Assembly (NCBI GenBank): GCA_002077045.2
Contig: KZ111156.1
Span: 5,670 to 69,669 of the forward strand
Origin: Rachicladosporium sp. CCFEE 5018
Taxonomy: Eukaryota > Ascomycota > Dothideomycetes > Cladosporiales > Cladosporiaceae
Length of the DNA stretch: 64,000 bases
Reading direction: 5' to 3'
The translations under genes and the position numbers were made by a program. Shown piece after piece: positions 1-10,459 of this stretch. Below the pieces are notes generated by a model. It was not told the DNA's origin. It searched no databases and was given only the letters and a program-made list of their open reading frames with translations. Each line of letters opens with the position of its first letter. The stretch's first letter is position 1.

Positions 1-80
1 ACCCTAACCCTAACCCTAACCCCCTAACCCTAACCCTAACCCTAACCCTAACCCTAACCCTAACCCTAACCCTAACCCTA
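1..80. repeat. Telomere repeat, CCCTAA type
   Basis: The window starts with about a dozen CCCTAA units, so this is a true chromosome end with the C-rich strand on the left. One unit near position 20-27 is a variant with five Cs, which shifts the repeat register by two bases. Unique sequence starts at about 81 with no subtelomeric satellite or helicase gene between. Confidence 0.97.
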
Positions 81-1014
81 CCGCCAACCAAGCCCGGACA
101 CGGTGGCCTTTGTGCTCCAGACCACCGCGTCCACTCTTGCGACGCTTCGGTGGCTCGGCTGCCTCCTTGTCCGACGTCTTGACCAGATCCTCCCAAAACT
201 CCATGATGGTGTCGCGCAGCCCTTGCGGGTGCCCGTCGCCCAGCACCACAATCACCTCTCTCCTAACGCCGTGATCCCAGTCGATGGGAATGGCGTGAAC
301 TACGGGTAAGAGTAGATGAATGTCGACGGCCGGAGGAATCATTTCGACGACGCTCGCGTCCTGCTTCGTCTTCTTCTCGCTTGATGTGTCGGCAGGGGCG
401 CCGGTATCCTGGACTCCTCTGGCACGCTTGAGGGCATTCGGAGACTGCTGCCCGGCGTAGCTTGAGTCATCTCCATGTATGATGAAGTCGCCACCGCTGA
501 CTGGGCCTGGCGAAGATGGAGCGAACATCCCTTTGGTAACCTCGTTCGCCCACACGATAGAACGCGTGTCGTCCATGTCTAGCTCAGCGAACCTCTTTGC
601 GTTCTCTTCCTCGATCTCTTGCACAACGCGGCGCTGCAGATCTCTGACAGAGTCGGTTTCCTCCACCTCACTGCCGAGCACCTCACTCTGAGTCTCATCA
701 TCATCTCCACCTTCATCAGCACCCATCATCTCATCATCCGCATGATCCGCCTCGCTCTCGCTGACCGGTGCTTGCGCTTGTTCTTGCTGCTTGGCCTGGG
801 CCCTAGCGGCCTCAATGCCATCAGCAAGTTTGCCAAGATGCCCAAGCAGGGCGTCGAACAGCGGCTTCGCTTCAATGTCGTCTTTGTCGGCAGCACGGAT
901 ATCATCGACCATGATACGCATCGGGTCGACATGATCGGTCTCGTAGTTCATTGTAGACGTGAGAGGATAGTTGTACGCCCAGGCGTCCTCGTCGTCGGAC
1001 ATGTTGGTAGGCAT
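16..1014 (-). CDS. Acidic hypothetical protein running into the telomere
   Basis: Not recognised. An ATG lies at 1014 and a second in-frame ATG at 1002 (MSDDEDAWAYN). The protein is rich in Asp/Glu, with an acidic stretch around residues 85-125, then a predicted helical segment and a Lys/Arg-rich patch (PPKRRKSGRGG) that could be a nuclear localisation signal. The unique sequence ends at about residue 311. The remaining residues are a Leu-Gly repeat encoded by telomere DNA, and the stop is created by the variant C5TAA repeat. The natural C-terminus is therefore probably lost, and this is either a truncated gene or one that has recruited telomere sequence. Shared upstream blocks link it to the next genes inward. 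Nothing supports a function. Confidence 0.5.
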   Translation of the reverse strand: MPTNMSDDEDAWAYNYPLTSTMNYETDHVDPMRIMVDDIRAADKDDIEAKPLFDALLGHLGKLADGIEAARAQAKQQEQAQAPVSESEADHADDEMMGADEGGDDDETQSEVLGSEVEETDSVRDLQRRVVQEIEEENAKRFAELDMDDTRSIVWANEVTKGMFAPSSPGPVSGGDFIIHGDDSSYAGQQSPNALKRARGVQDTGAPADTSSEKKTKQDASVVEMIPPAVDIHLLLPVVHAIPIDWDHGVRREVIVVLGDGHPQGLRDTIMEFWEDLVKTSDKEAAEPPKRRKSGRGGLEHKGHRVRAWLAVGLGLGLGLGLGLGLGLGLGG

Positions 1015-1970
1015 GTTGCTGTTGTGGAGCTACCAGAGGTGATGATGGGTGTTATTGCTGCTGAGGTGGAAGGTGTGTCTTTTGCGTGGGTAAGGAAGAC
1101 GATGAAGTGAATGACAAAGAACGCGTGATTGGGACGTGAATCGGACAAAGTGAATGCCTTACGTGGGACGCAGACGGATTCTAAGAGACCACGGTCGTGC
1201 CTTCTGCAACACATCGGAGATTGCCAGTCTTGCTGTTACCACCCGCGTGATCGGTTTCAATGCGAGGTCTCCTACTCCCTGGCTCGCGTGATGTACACTC
1301 GTTTGTCGTGCCCGAGCACGCCACGCATCCACCGCGAAGGACTACCATCCTGCTCGATGCTGGAGATGGGCCGAGGCGTGTGAAAGCATCGTACGACGCT
1401 CAATTGTTCTCGCCTTGAGATGACCAAAGGGTACTGTATGGATCGTCATACTCTCTCCAGGGCTGGCAGACGACACTGATGCAGCCAAGAAGCAGCGGTC
1501 CGAGTGTGTGGTGTTCCCAACGTTACCCGGTTTCAGCATCGTAGCCCGCTGTCGGGAGTCTTGCACGTACGCCGCAACAACGTTGATAAGTAAGCCTGGT
1601 GTTGCTTAGGAGAGTCACAGATGTGGAGTAGGTAGGTAATGTTGCATTTATGGCGTTGTTGAGAATATTGGAAATGGAAAGCATGAGGCAAAACCCAAGT
1701 CATCAGCAGGATGGTATGCTTGGCGTGCCCCACACGCTCCTTCCACTATCAAGCAAAGTGCACGACGATGATGATGAACATGTGGGCGAGAAGATTTCCT
1801 AGCCCTAGTATCTGCATCCAAGTGAGTGTGGTCTATCCTCCTGACGTCCAAACCCCAAGACGTCTTCATCTCCTGCCTGCTCCCACCGACAACACCATCA
1901 GCAACTCCCTCCCATGCACCACTTCCACTGCTCTCGCCGCTGCCCATCACAAACCCATGCCTATCCCACC
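1015..1970. other. Intergenic gap, 956 bp
   Basis: No convincing gene on either strand. The first 170 bp beside the acidic gene hold sequence blocks shared with the promoters of the next genes inward; the rest shows nothing recognisable. Confidence 0.6.
1101..1183 (-). promoter_or_regulatory. Shared upstream block A (copy 1)
   Basis: On the plus strand this reads GATGAAGTGAAT (1101-1112), then ACAAAGTGAATGCC (about 1144-1157), then ACGGATTCTAAG (about 1172). The first 12-mer recurs exactly at 5325, the second recurs with one mismatch at 5345, and the third recurs as ACGGATTCCAGA near 9059. All copies lie within about 350 bp upstream of minus-strand genes, so they may be promoter elements or remnants of duplication. 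Confidence 0.4.
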
Positions 1971-4900
1971 TCAGTTCTGCGGAATGACAGTATCGTGAAA
2001 GTCGATCGGCACCTCGGTGGCGAAGGCGACATAGCCCTCCGGCAGCTGCCCACGCGGCGGCGGGACGAAGTTATCGCCCAGCACACGAACAGCAAGATTG
2101 CCCAGCTGGATTGCAAGCTGGCGCTGCTCCATCCACTTTTTGTAAAGAACATCCGCGGTCATCTTGTTCTTGCGCCATGCATCTTCAGCCAAGGTGGCTC
2201 TCTTCTTCAATTTGTACTCCCTCAATGTGAACTCCCGGATCTCGCCCTCAAGCTTCACTTGCTGCAACACCCTCTTGTCATACCGCTCGACGACTTCATC
2301 TCTCCTGCTCTTGGCGTCACGGACGTCGAACTGCAACTCCCGGAAAGCATCGAGAGTCTGCCGGGTCTCTTCTAAAGCATGCCTCTGCGAGGTCTCCGCA
2401 AATTGCAGGCGAGTCGTGCACTGCGCCAATCGATCACGCAACCCATTACGGGCGACCTCCATCGCACGGCGCGCGCTAAGTGCAGCATTCAGCTTCGTGA
2501 CGAGATCTTGCTGATTGAGCATGGCCCCGCGCAGGTCGACGAGGTCGTTGCGAAGCAATTGCGAAGCAGACGAGTTCTCCGTGGCCTGCTTGAGGAAGTA
2601 ATTCTGGCCTGCCTTGAGCTTGACGATGCGGTCGCGGTTCGCTATGTCCGAGTGAAGGATCTTCTCCCGCAACGCCACCATCTCCGTCCCAGCGCCGGCG
2701 GCATGCGCTTTGCATTCTTTCAGCTGCTGGTTGACCTGATCGGCCTTCTCATTGAGCTCTTCAATCTCATCTTCGTAGGCGTGTATGGCGATGGCACGCG
2801 AGCCTGACAGCTGCTCGGCTGCTGTGAGCTTTGTCTGGAGTCGCGTCACTTGGCTCTCCAGCGTTTTAACGCTCTCACTCAGCCCAGACTGCACGCTGGC
2901 CTGTTTGGCATGAGCCTCGGAGGCATTGTTAGCAGTACTCTCGGCAAGCGTCTTCCATCTGGTGACCGAATCACTAAGCTCGCCATTCTTCTTCTCGAGC
3001 TTCTCGTTCTCAAGTCGGATCCTGTTGGCTTCGCCGATAGCTTCGCCGGCCGCTTGGATAGCGGTATCCTTGTGCTTGGTAAGCTTGTCGATCTGCTCCT
3101 TGTGCTCGTCCGCGTAGGTGTTCAACCAAGCCAGCTCGTCCTTGTCCTTGGTGTCCTTATCCTTCCATAGGCGCTCATTCGTCTCGTGCGCCGTTTGAAT
3201 CTCGTTCTTCAGACGCTCGATCTCCTGCCGCAACTTTGTCTCGCTGCTCTGGGCGTCGGCCTCTTGCTTGGTCTTCTCAGCCTTGAGTCCCTTCACAGCA
3301 GATTCACTCGCTGCCAGCTGCGTGTCCAGTGAGGTGATCTGCTCGTTCAAGCCAGTGATCTGCTCTTTCAATCCAGTGATCTGCTCTTTCAATCCAGTGA
3401 TCTCTTCACCAAGTTGAAGCTCCTTTTCGGCAAACTCATCGCGCACCTTTGCAGTCTCGGAGACAGCCTCGTCGCGATGGGTGTCTGCTGCGGTGAGCTG
3501 AGTCTTGAGCGTCGACACTACGACTTCATGCGCTTTCATGAGTTGGTCGTTGCCGTTGGTCCACTGGGCACGTAGATTCTTCATCTCGCCGAATTGATCG
3601 TTCTTGACAGCCTGGAGGTCAAGCTTTGACTTGTCGAGGTCGGCTTCGAGGCGGTTCTTCTGCTCGGTCAGGTTGACCACTTCGGTATGGCGTGCCGCTA
3701 TAGCTGTACGCTTCGAATCGGAGTCAGTCTGGAACTCCTGCTTGATCTTGGTGAGTGCCTGGGTGTACGCCTCGTTCTTGGCGGCGTTCAGCTCGAACAC
3801 GTCGAAGCTGTTGTCGCCCCGCGACTGCAACTGATCCCTCTCGAGGCGAGCTTCATTCAGCATTCTCACCGTATCCGACATACTCTGCTTCCAGATCAGC
3901 TGCTCAGCGTCGTGCTGCGCGTGACGAGTCTCATGCTTCTGCAGATCGACCTCTTGGCTGGCAAGCTTGCGCTCGCCGCTCCACTCCTTTCTGTCGATGC
4001 GTGACTGGAGGAGCTTGGACTCCTCCCGAGCGGCAGCAAGCTCTTGCTGTAGCTGGGCAGTCGTGACCAGTTCCTGATTGATGGCTGACTGCGTGACGTG
4101 CTCTGCCTGGAGTGCGGCAATCTTCGCCGACTCGTAGGCCTGCAATTCGCTAGTCAACTGGGCGATCTGATGCTCATTCTTGGCTATAGCAGCATCATGC
4201 TTAGTGGTGAGTGCATCCACGGCCTTCTTAGCCAAAGTCTGATGAGTTTCCAATGCTACCTCCGCGTAAGTCATCTTCGCACGCGCGACGATTCTCTCAT
4301 TGTCCGCAGCCCCCTTCAACGCCACTGCCGTCTCCATAGCGCTGTGCGCGTGGATAGCACCCTGCTCTATAGTGCGCGTCTTCTGCTCGGCCGACATCAA
4401 CTTCCTAGTGAGCTCTTTCTCTCTGCGTTGAAACTCAGCCAGGACACCCGCGTCCATGCTGGTCTTGCCGATTTTGTCCAGGGTGTATCGCACGCCCTCT
4501 GCATAGGCCTTCTTGCTCTCATCCTGTGCCTCTATCAGCGAATCTCTGACTTGCTCAAGATTGCAGGCAGTGACGTCGTGGCGGCGCTGGATGTCGAGCT
4601 TGAGGCTGTTCATTCCCCTCTTCTGAGTCGCAAGGACGTCGTTCAAATCTTGACTGGACAGTGCGCCGTTGCGCATGGAGGTAATGATGTTCTCGTATCC
4701 TTCTTGGGTCTTGCTGTGACGCGCCCGCTCTTCCTCTAATGACGTGGTGACGAGCTCGAGATCGCGCTGAAGAGCCTGGGCAGCTCCTTTCATCTTGTTA
4801 CGGTCGTTGCGCGTGGCCGTCAGACTGTTCTTGAGACTGATAACCTGAGCAGTGTTGAAGGGCTTCTACGATGCCGTCACCGGAAGGAGGGATCATGGCG

Positions 4901-5166
4901 TAACGGCCACGCTCAAGCCTCTCCTTGTTGTCCTCAATGTACTCCGCCGTCTCGCGCTGCACGTTTGCATTCTGCTGGATTGCCGCATTGGTGACTCTCT
5001 GATGCTCCCGCCAGATGTTCTGGACGAAGATACTGCCTTCCACAGCCTGCACAGCATTCTCAGCTGCCTCGCGTCTATCCGCCGGGTCTAAGTTCGGCTG
5101 GCCGGGCACGATGTGCGTGTCCAAGCTGCCTTGGCCGGTGGCCGCGTTGGGTCTCTTGGGCGGCAT
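1971..5166 (-). CDS. Long coiled-coil protein, unresolved frame junction
   Basis: Not recognised beyond its structure. The first segment starts at ATG 5166 (MPPKRPNAATG) and is about 110 residues long. The second segment is a 940-residue open frame of almost continuous coiled coil, rich in Gln, Glu, Lys, Ala and Leu, with a non-coiled tail ending in HDTVIPQN. The two segments are in different frames that overlap between 4865 and 4798. The reading is continuous if one base is skipped near 4864-4869. A phase-compatible intron of about 107 bp (donor GTACAT, acceptor TTATCAG) is possible but would remove coding-like sequence. The protein resembles generic scaffold, motor-tail or SMC-like coils, but no head domain is present. 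It lies second from the telomere on the same strand as its neighbours. Confidence 0.6.
3334..3408 (-). repeat. 21-bp tandem repeat encoding exact heptads
   Basis: Three and a half copies of a 21-bp unit (plus strand GTGATCTGCTCTTTCAATCCA) start at 3334, 3355, 3376 and 3397. Each encodes seven residues (ITGLKEQ), exactly one coiled-coil heptad, so the repeat number can change without breaking the coil register. Confidence 0.9.
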
Positions 5167-5275
5167 CTTGGTGTCGTCGTGCGTGTGTTGTGTTTGCAGT
5201 GTTGGCAGTACAAGGACTTGTGGTCCGAGGGGTAGTGACTACGGAGCGGGCGGCAGCCACCGTAAGCGGCAAAGT

Positions 5276-5358
5276 GAAGTGAATCACGCGTCGTGTAGAG
5301 CCACGGGCGTCATCGTCAAAGCGCGATGAAGTGAATTTACGCATACAAAGAGAATGCC
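5276..5358 (-). promoter_or_regulatory. Shared upstream block A (copy 2)
   Basis: This lies 110-190 bp upstream of the coiled-coil gene start. It contains GAAGTGAAT at 5276, the 12-mer GATGAAGTGAAT at 5325, and ACAAAGAGAATGCC at about 5345. The same elements occur in the same order upstream of the telomere-proximal gene. A function in transcription is inferred only from position and repetition. Confidence 0.4.
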
Positions 5359-6069
5359 AGACTTGCGACTTACAGCAAATTCCAGGTAGGCCAGCCCATT
5401 CGTGAAGCTGCGGCTTCCCGTCCAGCGGCGACATTTCCGTACTGCGTCAGGCAGAGGCTGGGGCTGAGGCAAGGATGGAGGATATTTGACTGACAATGGG
5501 CATAGCACATCTCCGTGCCCAGCCAGTGAACCAGACATTGCATTGAAGACTGTTGAGGCAGCAGAGATAATCAATAGATGCACAGATTCTCCTCACCGCC
5601 TCAACGTCCGCAATACCGTAACACATTGCACACTGCGTGACCATCTCTTGACCTTGATGAGGTCGCTGGTATTCGAAGATCTTGTCATGTTTGATCACCC
5701 AGCAGCAGCGTGTGGGTAGATGTTCTCTGGTCATTGTGGCCGACCACTGCTGGAGGCGGGTTATGGGGGAATCTGGCAGCGCGGCAATCCGCTGCTCATC
5801 AGGGGAAGGAAAAGGGAGAGATGCACGAGCGTATATCGCGACGAGAGTGACTGCAATCGCTCGCTGGTGAGCTCACACATGATGCTGTACGTATCATTGA
5901 GATGAAAGAGAGGAAGGGAGGTGGAAACAGGCATTCGCACTAGACTCTTGGCGGCATGGCGAGTCCCCGAACCTTCAACGATGTCACGCCATGACCTGAG
6001 CAATGGAACCTCTGTCACGCATCCCTAAACTCCATAGTTCTCACATGCACCCATCTCAATGCTCTCAAC
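5359..6069. other. Intergenic gap, 711 bp
   Basis: Separates two co-oriented minus-strand genes. The short open frames here have no recognisable protein content and no consistent splice signals. Confidence 0.55.
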
Positions 6070-8736
6070 CTACCCATCGATCTCCATGCTCTCATCGAAC
6101 TCTTGCGCGGTCGTAGTGTCCTGCATCTCGTCATCGCCGAGGATGTCGTCGCTGTTGCGTTCTCGGTTCGCTTGCTGGAGCTCAACAGCCTCGCGATACT
6201 CGCGCTGCGCCACGGAATCCATGTCGTCAATGTGCACATCCAATCCGTGCCCAGGCAGGAGCGGAGGAGAGCTGGGAAGGGTGCTTGGCATTGCCGGTGC
6301 CGCCGATTGCTGAGATCTGCCCTGCGTCTGAACAGGCAGTGATGACTGGGATGGTTGGGCGAGTGGACGAAGTGACGACCCTTGGGCTCCGTCGCCAGGC
6401 TGCGCCGTGTTGTTGACGACGGTGGCAGATTGCAAGGACTCACCGACGGCGCGCTGAATGTCAAAAGGGTTCCAGTCGTCGTCGTTAGCTCCTCGAAGGA
6501 GTAGAGTCTTCGCTTGGGCGGGTTTGCGGACTGTTGGTGCAGCACTCGAACCGTCGACGTGCACATCACCACCAAATGCGCCGGAAGATGCGAGCGCTGA
6601 TGGCTGTGCTCGAGAGTTTGGAATCCTGGTCAGCGGCAGCGGTGCCCAACCATCGCGGCCATCGGCAAGACCATCAGATGGCGCATGCAAGGGTCTGGCA
6701 GTGAGGTATTCGTTGCCTGTCGAGCTCAGATTTGCAAAGCCTGCCACGATATCATCGACCTCACGCGCCTTGCCGCCTCGCCCACGCACCACATTTCGAC
6801 TGCCAAAGTATGGGAGCGCGGCTGGGTCGTCGTCAACATCCTCCGCAGCAGAAGCACCGAAGACGTCGTCAGATCCGTCTGTATCAGAGCTCTCCGTCGT
6901 GTCATGATCGCCCTGCTCGTCGACTTCGACCGACTTGGAGCCACGCTTACGTTCAGGCGTGATACCCCACAAGTCTTCGTCATCCGACTTCTTGCCGGGA
7001 GACTGGGCAGGCGAAGTCTCCATGTACCCTGACATGGGCAGCTCGACATCACTGGCGATGTCGTAGCCATCGCGCTTGATGACGTCCTCGACGATACGAC
7101 GGGCATAGGCGTGATAGTCTCGGTCGTCTTTCGTAGACTTCGCCACTTTGTGCTCAATATCACACAGGAAAATCCGGTCGTCGATGCGTGCTGCAATCTC
7201 TGCAGCGCTGGGCACGTTGGCTCCCTCAATAGCGCCATGCTCACGAGCCCATGCCAGAGATCTGCGGTTGTCTTCTTCAAGCCGCTCAAGCAGTCTGGTG
7301 AGATAGACTGCTTCTCGGCCGATAAAGTTCCACGACCATTCGTCCATCCAGATGGAAGTGTTGCTGAGGCCGGCAGGAGTCTGCACAATTCATTAGCTCT
7401 GCCTGCATAGAACATTTAGCCACCGACTTACAAACGAGAACCCGTGCCCGGTCTTGGTGTATGCCCACCCGAGAACCGAGAAGAGGATCTCCGCCAGCGA
7501 GGCTTGGTTCTCATCCCAAATGCAGTAGACCGTGTGTCCTTTGATGACGAGCTTTTGAGCACCGGTGAAGAGCTCCTCGGCGACGTAGAAGAATAGCACC
7601 ATGAGCTTGTTTGAGGAGTTCTGCTTCTGGTGCGCGGCAATACGACCGTCGCCCTTGCCAGCGTACCCGACTTCTCGCATGGGCATCGCTTCAGCTGTGT
7701 TTCTCATAGCAAGCGGGATGTCGTTGATGCGGGCTTTCAGTGCGTCCAGCATTGATCTGAGCTCAGACTCGCGAAGGGTGTCAGGGTAGGCTACGTTCTT
7801 CCCCTTGCCGTTCACAATTTCCTTCCTGTACTTCTTGAACTTGCGCTCCCACTTCTGCTTCGCCGACTTGATTTCATCACTCTGCCGCGCGGGCGACCAG
7901 TTGAACTGCTCTGCGATGGCTGCAATCGCAAGCAGCTGATTGGGGGTTGCAGCAAGCCTGGTCTGCTCGTTGACCATTTCCATCACATAGATGGTCGCGG
8001 TGTGAGGAGATCTCTGGGTGAGTCCAAGCACAAAGTTGTGGATGCTGGGATTTCTCAGAAACAGCTCGCGTGCAAGATTGCCGGAGGTGATGATGCGGAG
8101 CAGCGATGGGTTGGTGGAAGCTAGCATGCGCCGACAATGCCACAGAATGATGTCACCGGTGTTGTTCTTGTCGCGATCCTGCATCACCTTATGATCCTGC
8201 TTCTCCGCCAGGATGAACGCATACACAGTCTCTATGAATGTGCCATGCTCTAGTGCGTTCGTCCAGTCATACGGCATCCAGTAGGTGCCTGGCCCGGGAC
8301 GCCGCTGGTCGGTATCAGCTTGAGGCACCCACTGCATGTTGGTGCGGTCTTTGGCTTGGACGAATGGTGGATCACCAGCTTTGCGGCGATAGGCTGGATC
8401 TGCCGAGACTGCATCGGGTGTTGCACGAGTAGCAGTGGCTGATTGGGTTGGTGGAGGAGTCGCGATATCGAACTCTGTAGTGGCTGCCGGACGACGGACT
8501 GGCTGGCTGCTAGCGGATGGAGCACGTACGGACCGAGATCTGGCTCGAGAAGCGGCTCGCGTGGCTCTGGCAGCAACTGGTGGATCATCTTCGGGCGTTG
8601 GTGTGATGCTCTCTGGCTGCTGTGGTGCGAAGACGGTATAGTCGGTTCGTCCTGGTCGACTCTGGCCGGCTTGATGACCTAGCAGCTCCGCCCTCGGGCG
8701 ACGAAGCCTGCCATGCCTCGCTTGCATATTCTCCAT
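6070..8736 (-). CDS. Hypothetical subtelomeric protein, two exons, 871 aa
   Basis: Not recognised. Exon 1 runs 8736-7432 and exon 2 runs 7380-6070. The 51-bp intron has a GTAAGT donor, an AG acceptor and phase 0. The N-terminal 130 residues are rich in Pro, Ala, Arg and Ser and look disordered. Residues of about 150-600 look folded, mostly helical, with many Trp and aromatic residues (GPGTYWMPYDWTNALEHG, IWMDEWSWNFIGREAVYL). The C-terminal third is acidic and low-complexity and ends in SMEIDG. No transmembrane segment or signal peptide is evident. A second ATG at 8727 could serve as the start. It runs toward the telomere like its neighbours and has GATAAGTGAAT about 240 bp upstream, a near match to their shared element. 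Confidence 0.65.
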
Positions 8737-8973
8737 CGATGCGTTGGTGGGTGAGGATGTAGCAGATCGCGTAGCCTTTGCAGCAACTGCTGGTGTCGCG
8801 CAACGACGAAGCTGTGGTTAGTGCTGTCGCCTTGATTGAGCGTCAAAGGCACTGGTACAAACAGTGTCTTCGCGGAGATTCTTATTACCCCTGGCACCGC
8901 CCCATGCAGCAATATGCACAGTTCCGGTGGTGGTGTCAAGCTCGGACGCTGGTCTTGAAAGGGCGAACGCTTC

Positions 8974-9072
8974 GATAAGTGAATGTGGCGCCAAGTCTTA
9001 ATGTGATCTTCACTTGATCATGGCCGGGAGGAAACCTTCGGTGAAGTGAAGCTGTGGGACGGATTCCAGACG
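8974..9072 (-). promoter_or_regulatory. Related upstream elements before the 871-aa gene
   Basis: GATAAGTGAAT at about 8974, GTGAAGTGAAGC at about 9041 and ACGGATTCCAGA at about 9059 resemble the blocks upstream of the two genes nearer the telomere. The match is weaker than between copies 1 and 2. Confidence 0.3.
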
Positions 9073-9149
9073 GTCAGCGACCAAACGGTTCACGTTAGCG
9101 AGCCTCAGCAAATGCGTCTCTTCTATGGCTACCTCAAGCGCTCGGCGTC

Positions 9150-10014
9150 TCAGAATCGACCCATGCCAACCACATCGCCCAGCTGAAAGCTACCGTCCCT
9201 TGCAATCACGACAGCAATATCAGCGAGCAACACCATGATGAGATCATGCTGACTCAAGTCCTTCGCCTTCACAATGATACCCTCCTGACTGATCCTCTCG
9301 CAACCCGGCTCGGGCTGCGGAGGTGTCCAGTCATTTCTGTCCTGTACGTCTGCATGTAAACTGATTGCATCAAGAACCGCAGTCAATGCCGGTAGCTTCT
9401 GATCCGGGTCGAAGTCTTTGCGCGCCCATAGAAGCTTGACCGTCTTCATCGTGGCGCCGTGATACTCGTGTGGCAAATGCCATTCTCTACCAACTGCGAC
9501 TATGTTGTGGACCTCACTTGGAGAAGGAGCATCGAGCTTGATCTGGCCGAGCTCCACCATGAGGCCTCCGTTAGGCGCGATCGTGGTGCGCTGCTGCAGA
9601 TTTGTGCTGAGGCTCGTAGAGTTGGTGTCATTGTCGATGCGCCCGAGGACAGTCTGTCGTGATGGTACCGTGTCAGTAGAAGTTGCGATATGGCGGCGCT
9701 GCCGATCGCCCGAATCTGTAGCTTGAGATCATCTACGTCGTTAGACATGGCTCCGGCGGACTGCTGCTCGAAGGCGGTACCAGGCTCCATCGTCTCCTCA
9801 ACCTCTTCTGTTGACGACGACTTCACCTCATCATCATCTTTGGCACCATGCTCAATCTGGTTTTGGTGCTGTCCACCTGCCGTAAAAGCCGTGAACATCT
9901 CCTCTGCCAGCTCGCCAGCAGTCTCGAAATCTGGTCGACATGTTAGTTCAAGTAGACCCGCTTGTGAGACAATATTGACCTACTGGGTAGCAGCGCTCCT
10001 CTAAATAGAGCCAT
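9150..10014 (-). CDS. Small hypothetical protein, paralog of next gene inward
   Basis: Not recognised. The model starts at ATG 10014 (MALFRGALLP). The first intron (about 9933-9988) has donor GTAGGT, a strong CTAAC branch and acceptor CAG. The second intron (9607-9668, 62 bp, donor GTACCA, acceptor CTCAG) is phase-consistent but weak, so the middle could instead be a frameshift. After the first intron the protein reads FETAGELAEEMFTAFTAG, resembling MGELFSNVCHSAYTA of the neighbour at 10460-11128. Further on, VAVGREWHLP matches IAVAREWAMP of the same neighbour. The protein is mixed charge, with no signal peptide or membrane segment. An AAGTGAAG element lies about 225 bp upstream. Confidence 0.5.
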
Positions 10015-10459
10015 GCTGGATAATAAATTCCGTGCCTTCGTGGACGGATCAAGTATCAAGCTGGTGTTAGGTGGCGACAGCCAAGTTGAGGACCACCTTG
10101 GCAGGAAGGTGCGATGTTGCACAACCAGGGAAGGAGCGGGCACTCGGCAATAGTGAGCCGATTGTGCAAACACCAGCCTTCCGCGGGCCAACAAGCTATA
10201 TGCACGCTCCCGGTGTGTCAGAGTAATAGATCAAGGCAAGAAGTGAAGCAAAAGCGACGCGGTAATGTGGACGAGATTATAGCATGAGCAAGCAGGCATG
10301 AAACGGTATTACTTGCGCATCATACTTCGGCGAGCTCATACTAATCCTGATACAGTTCCACCTTCGAATACTTACAGCCTGCGCAGCAACAGCAGCGACA
10401 GCTCTTTCGTCACAGTCTCGCCCATGGGGGCAGACGTGGCTTCTCCGAGATGACACCAC

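Noticed and set aside
619..1110. Plus-strand open frame of 163 codons opposite the telomere-proximal gene
   Set aside because: Its translation is His/Leu-rich without motifs, and it mirrors the acidic low-complexity region of the minus-strand gene.
3687..4739. Several long plus-strand frames opposite the coiled-coil gene
   Set aside because: Coiled-coil genes rich in GAG, CAG and AAG codons give long antisense frames; these have no motifs, and the minus frame is far longer.
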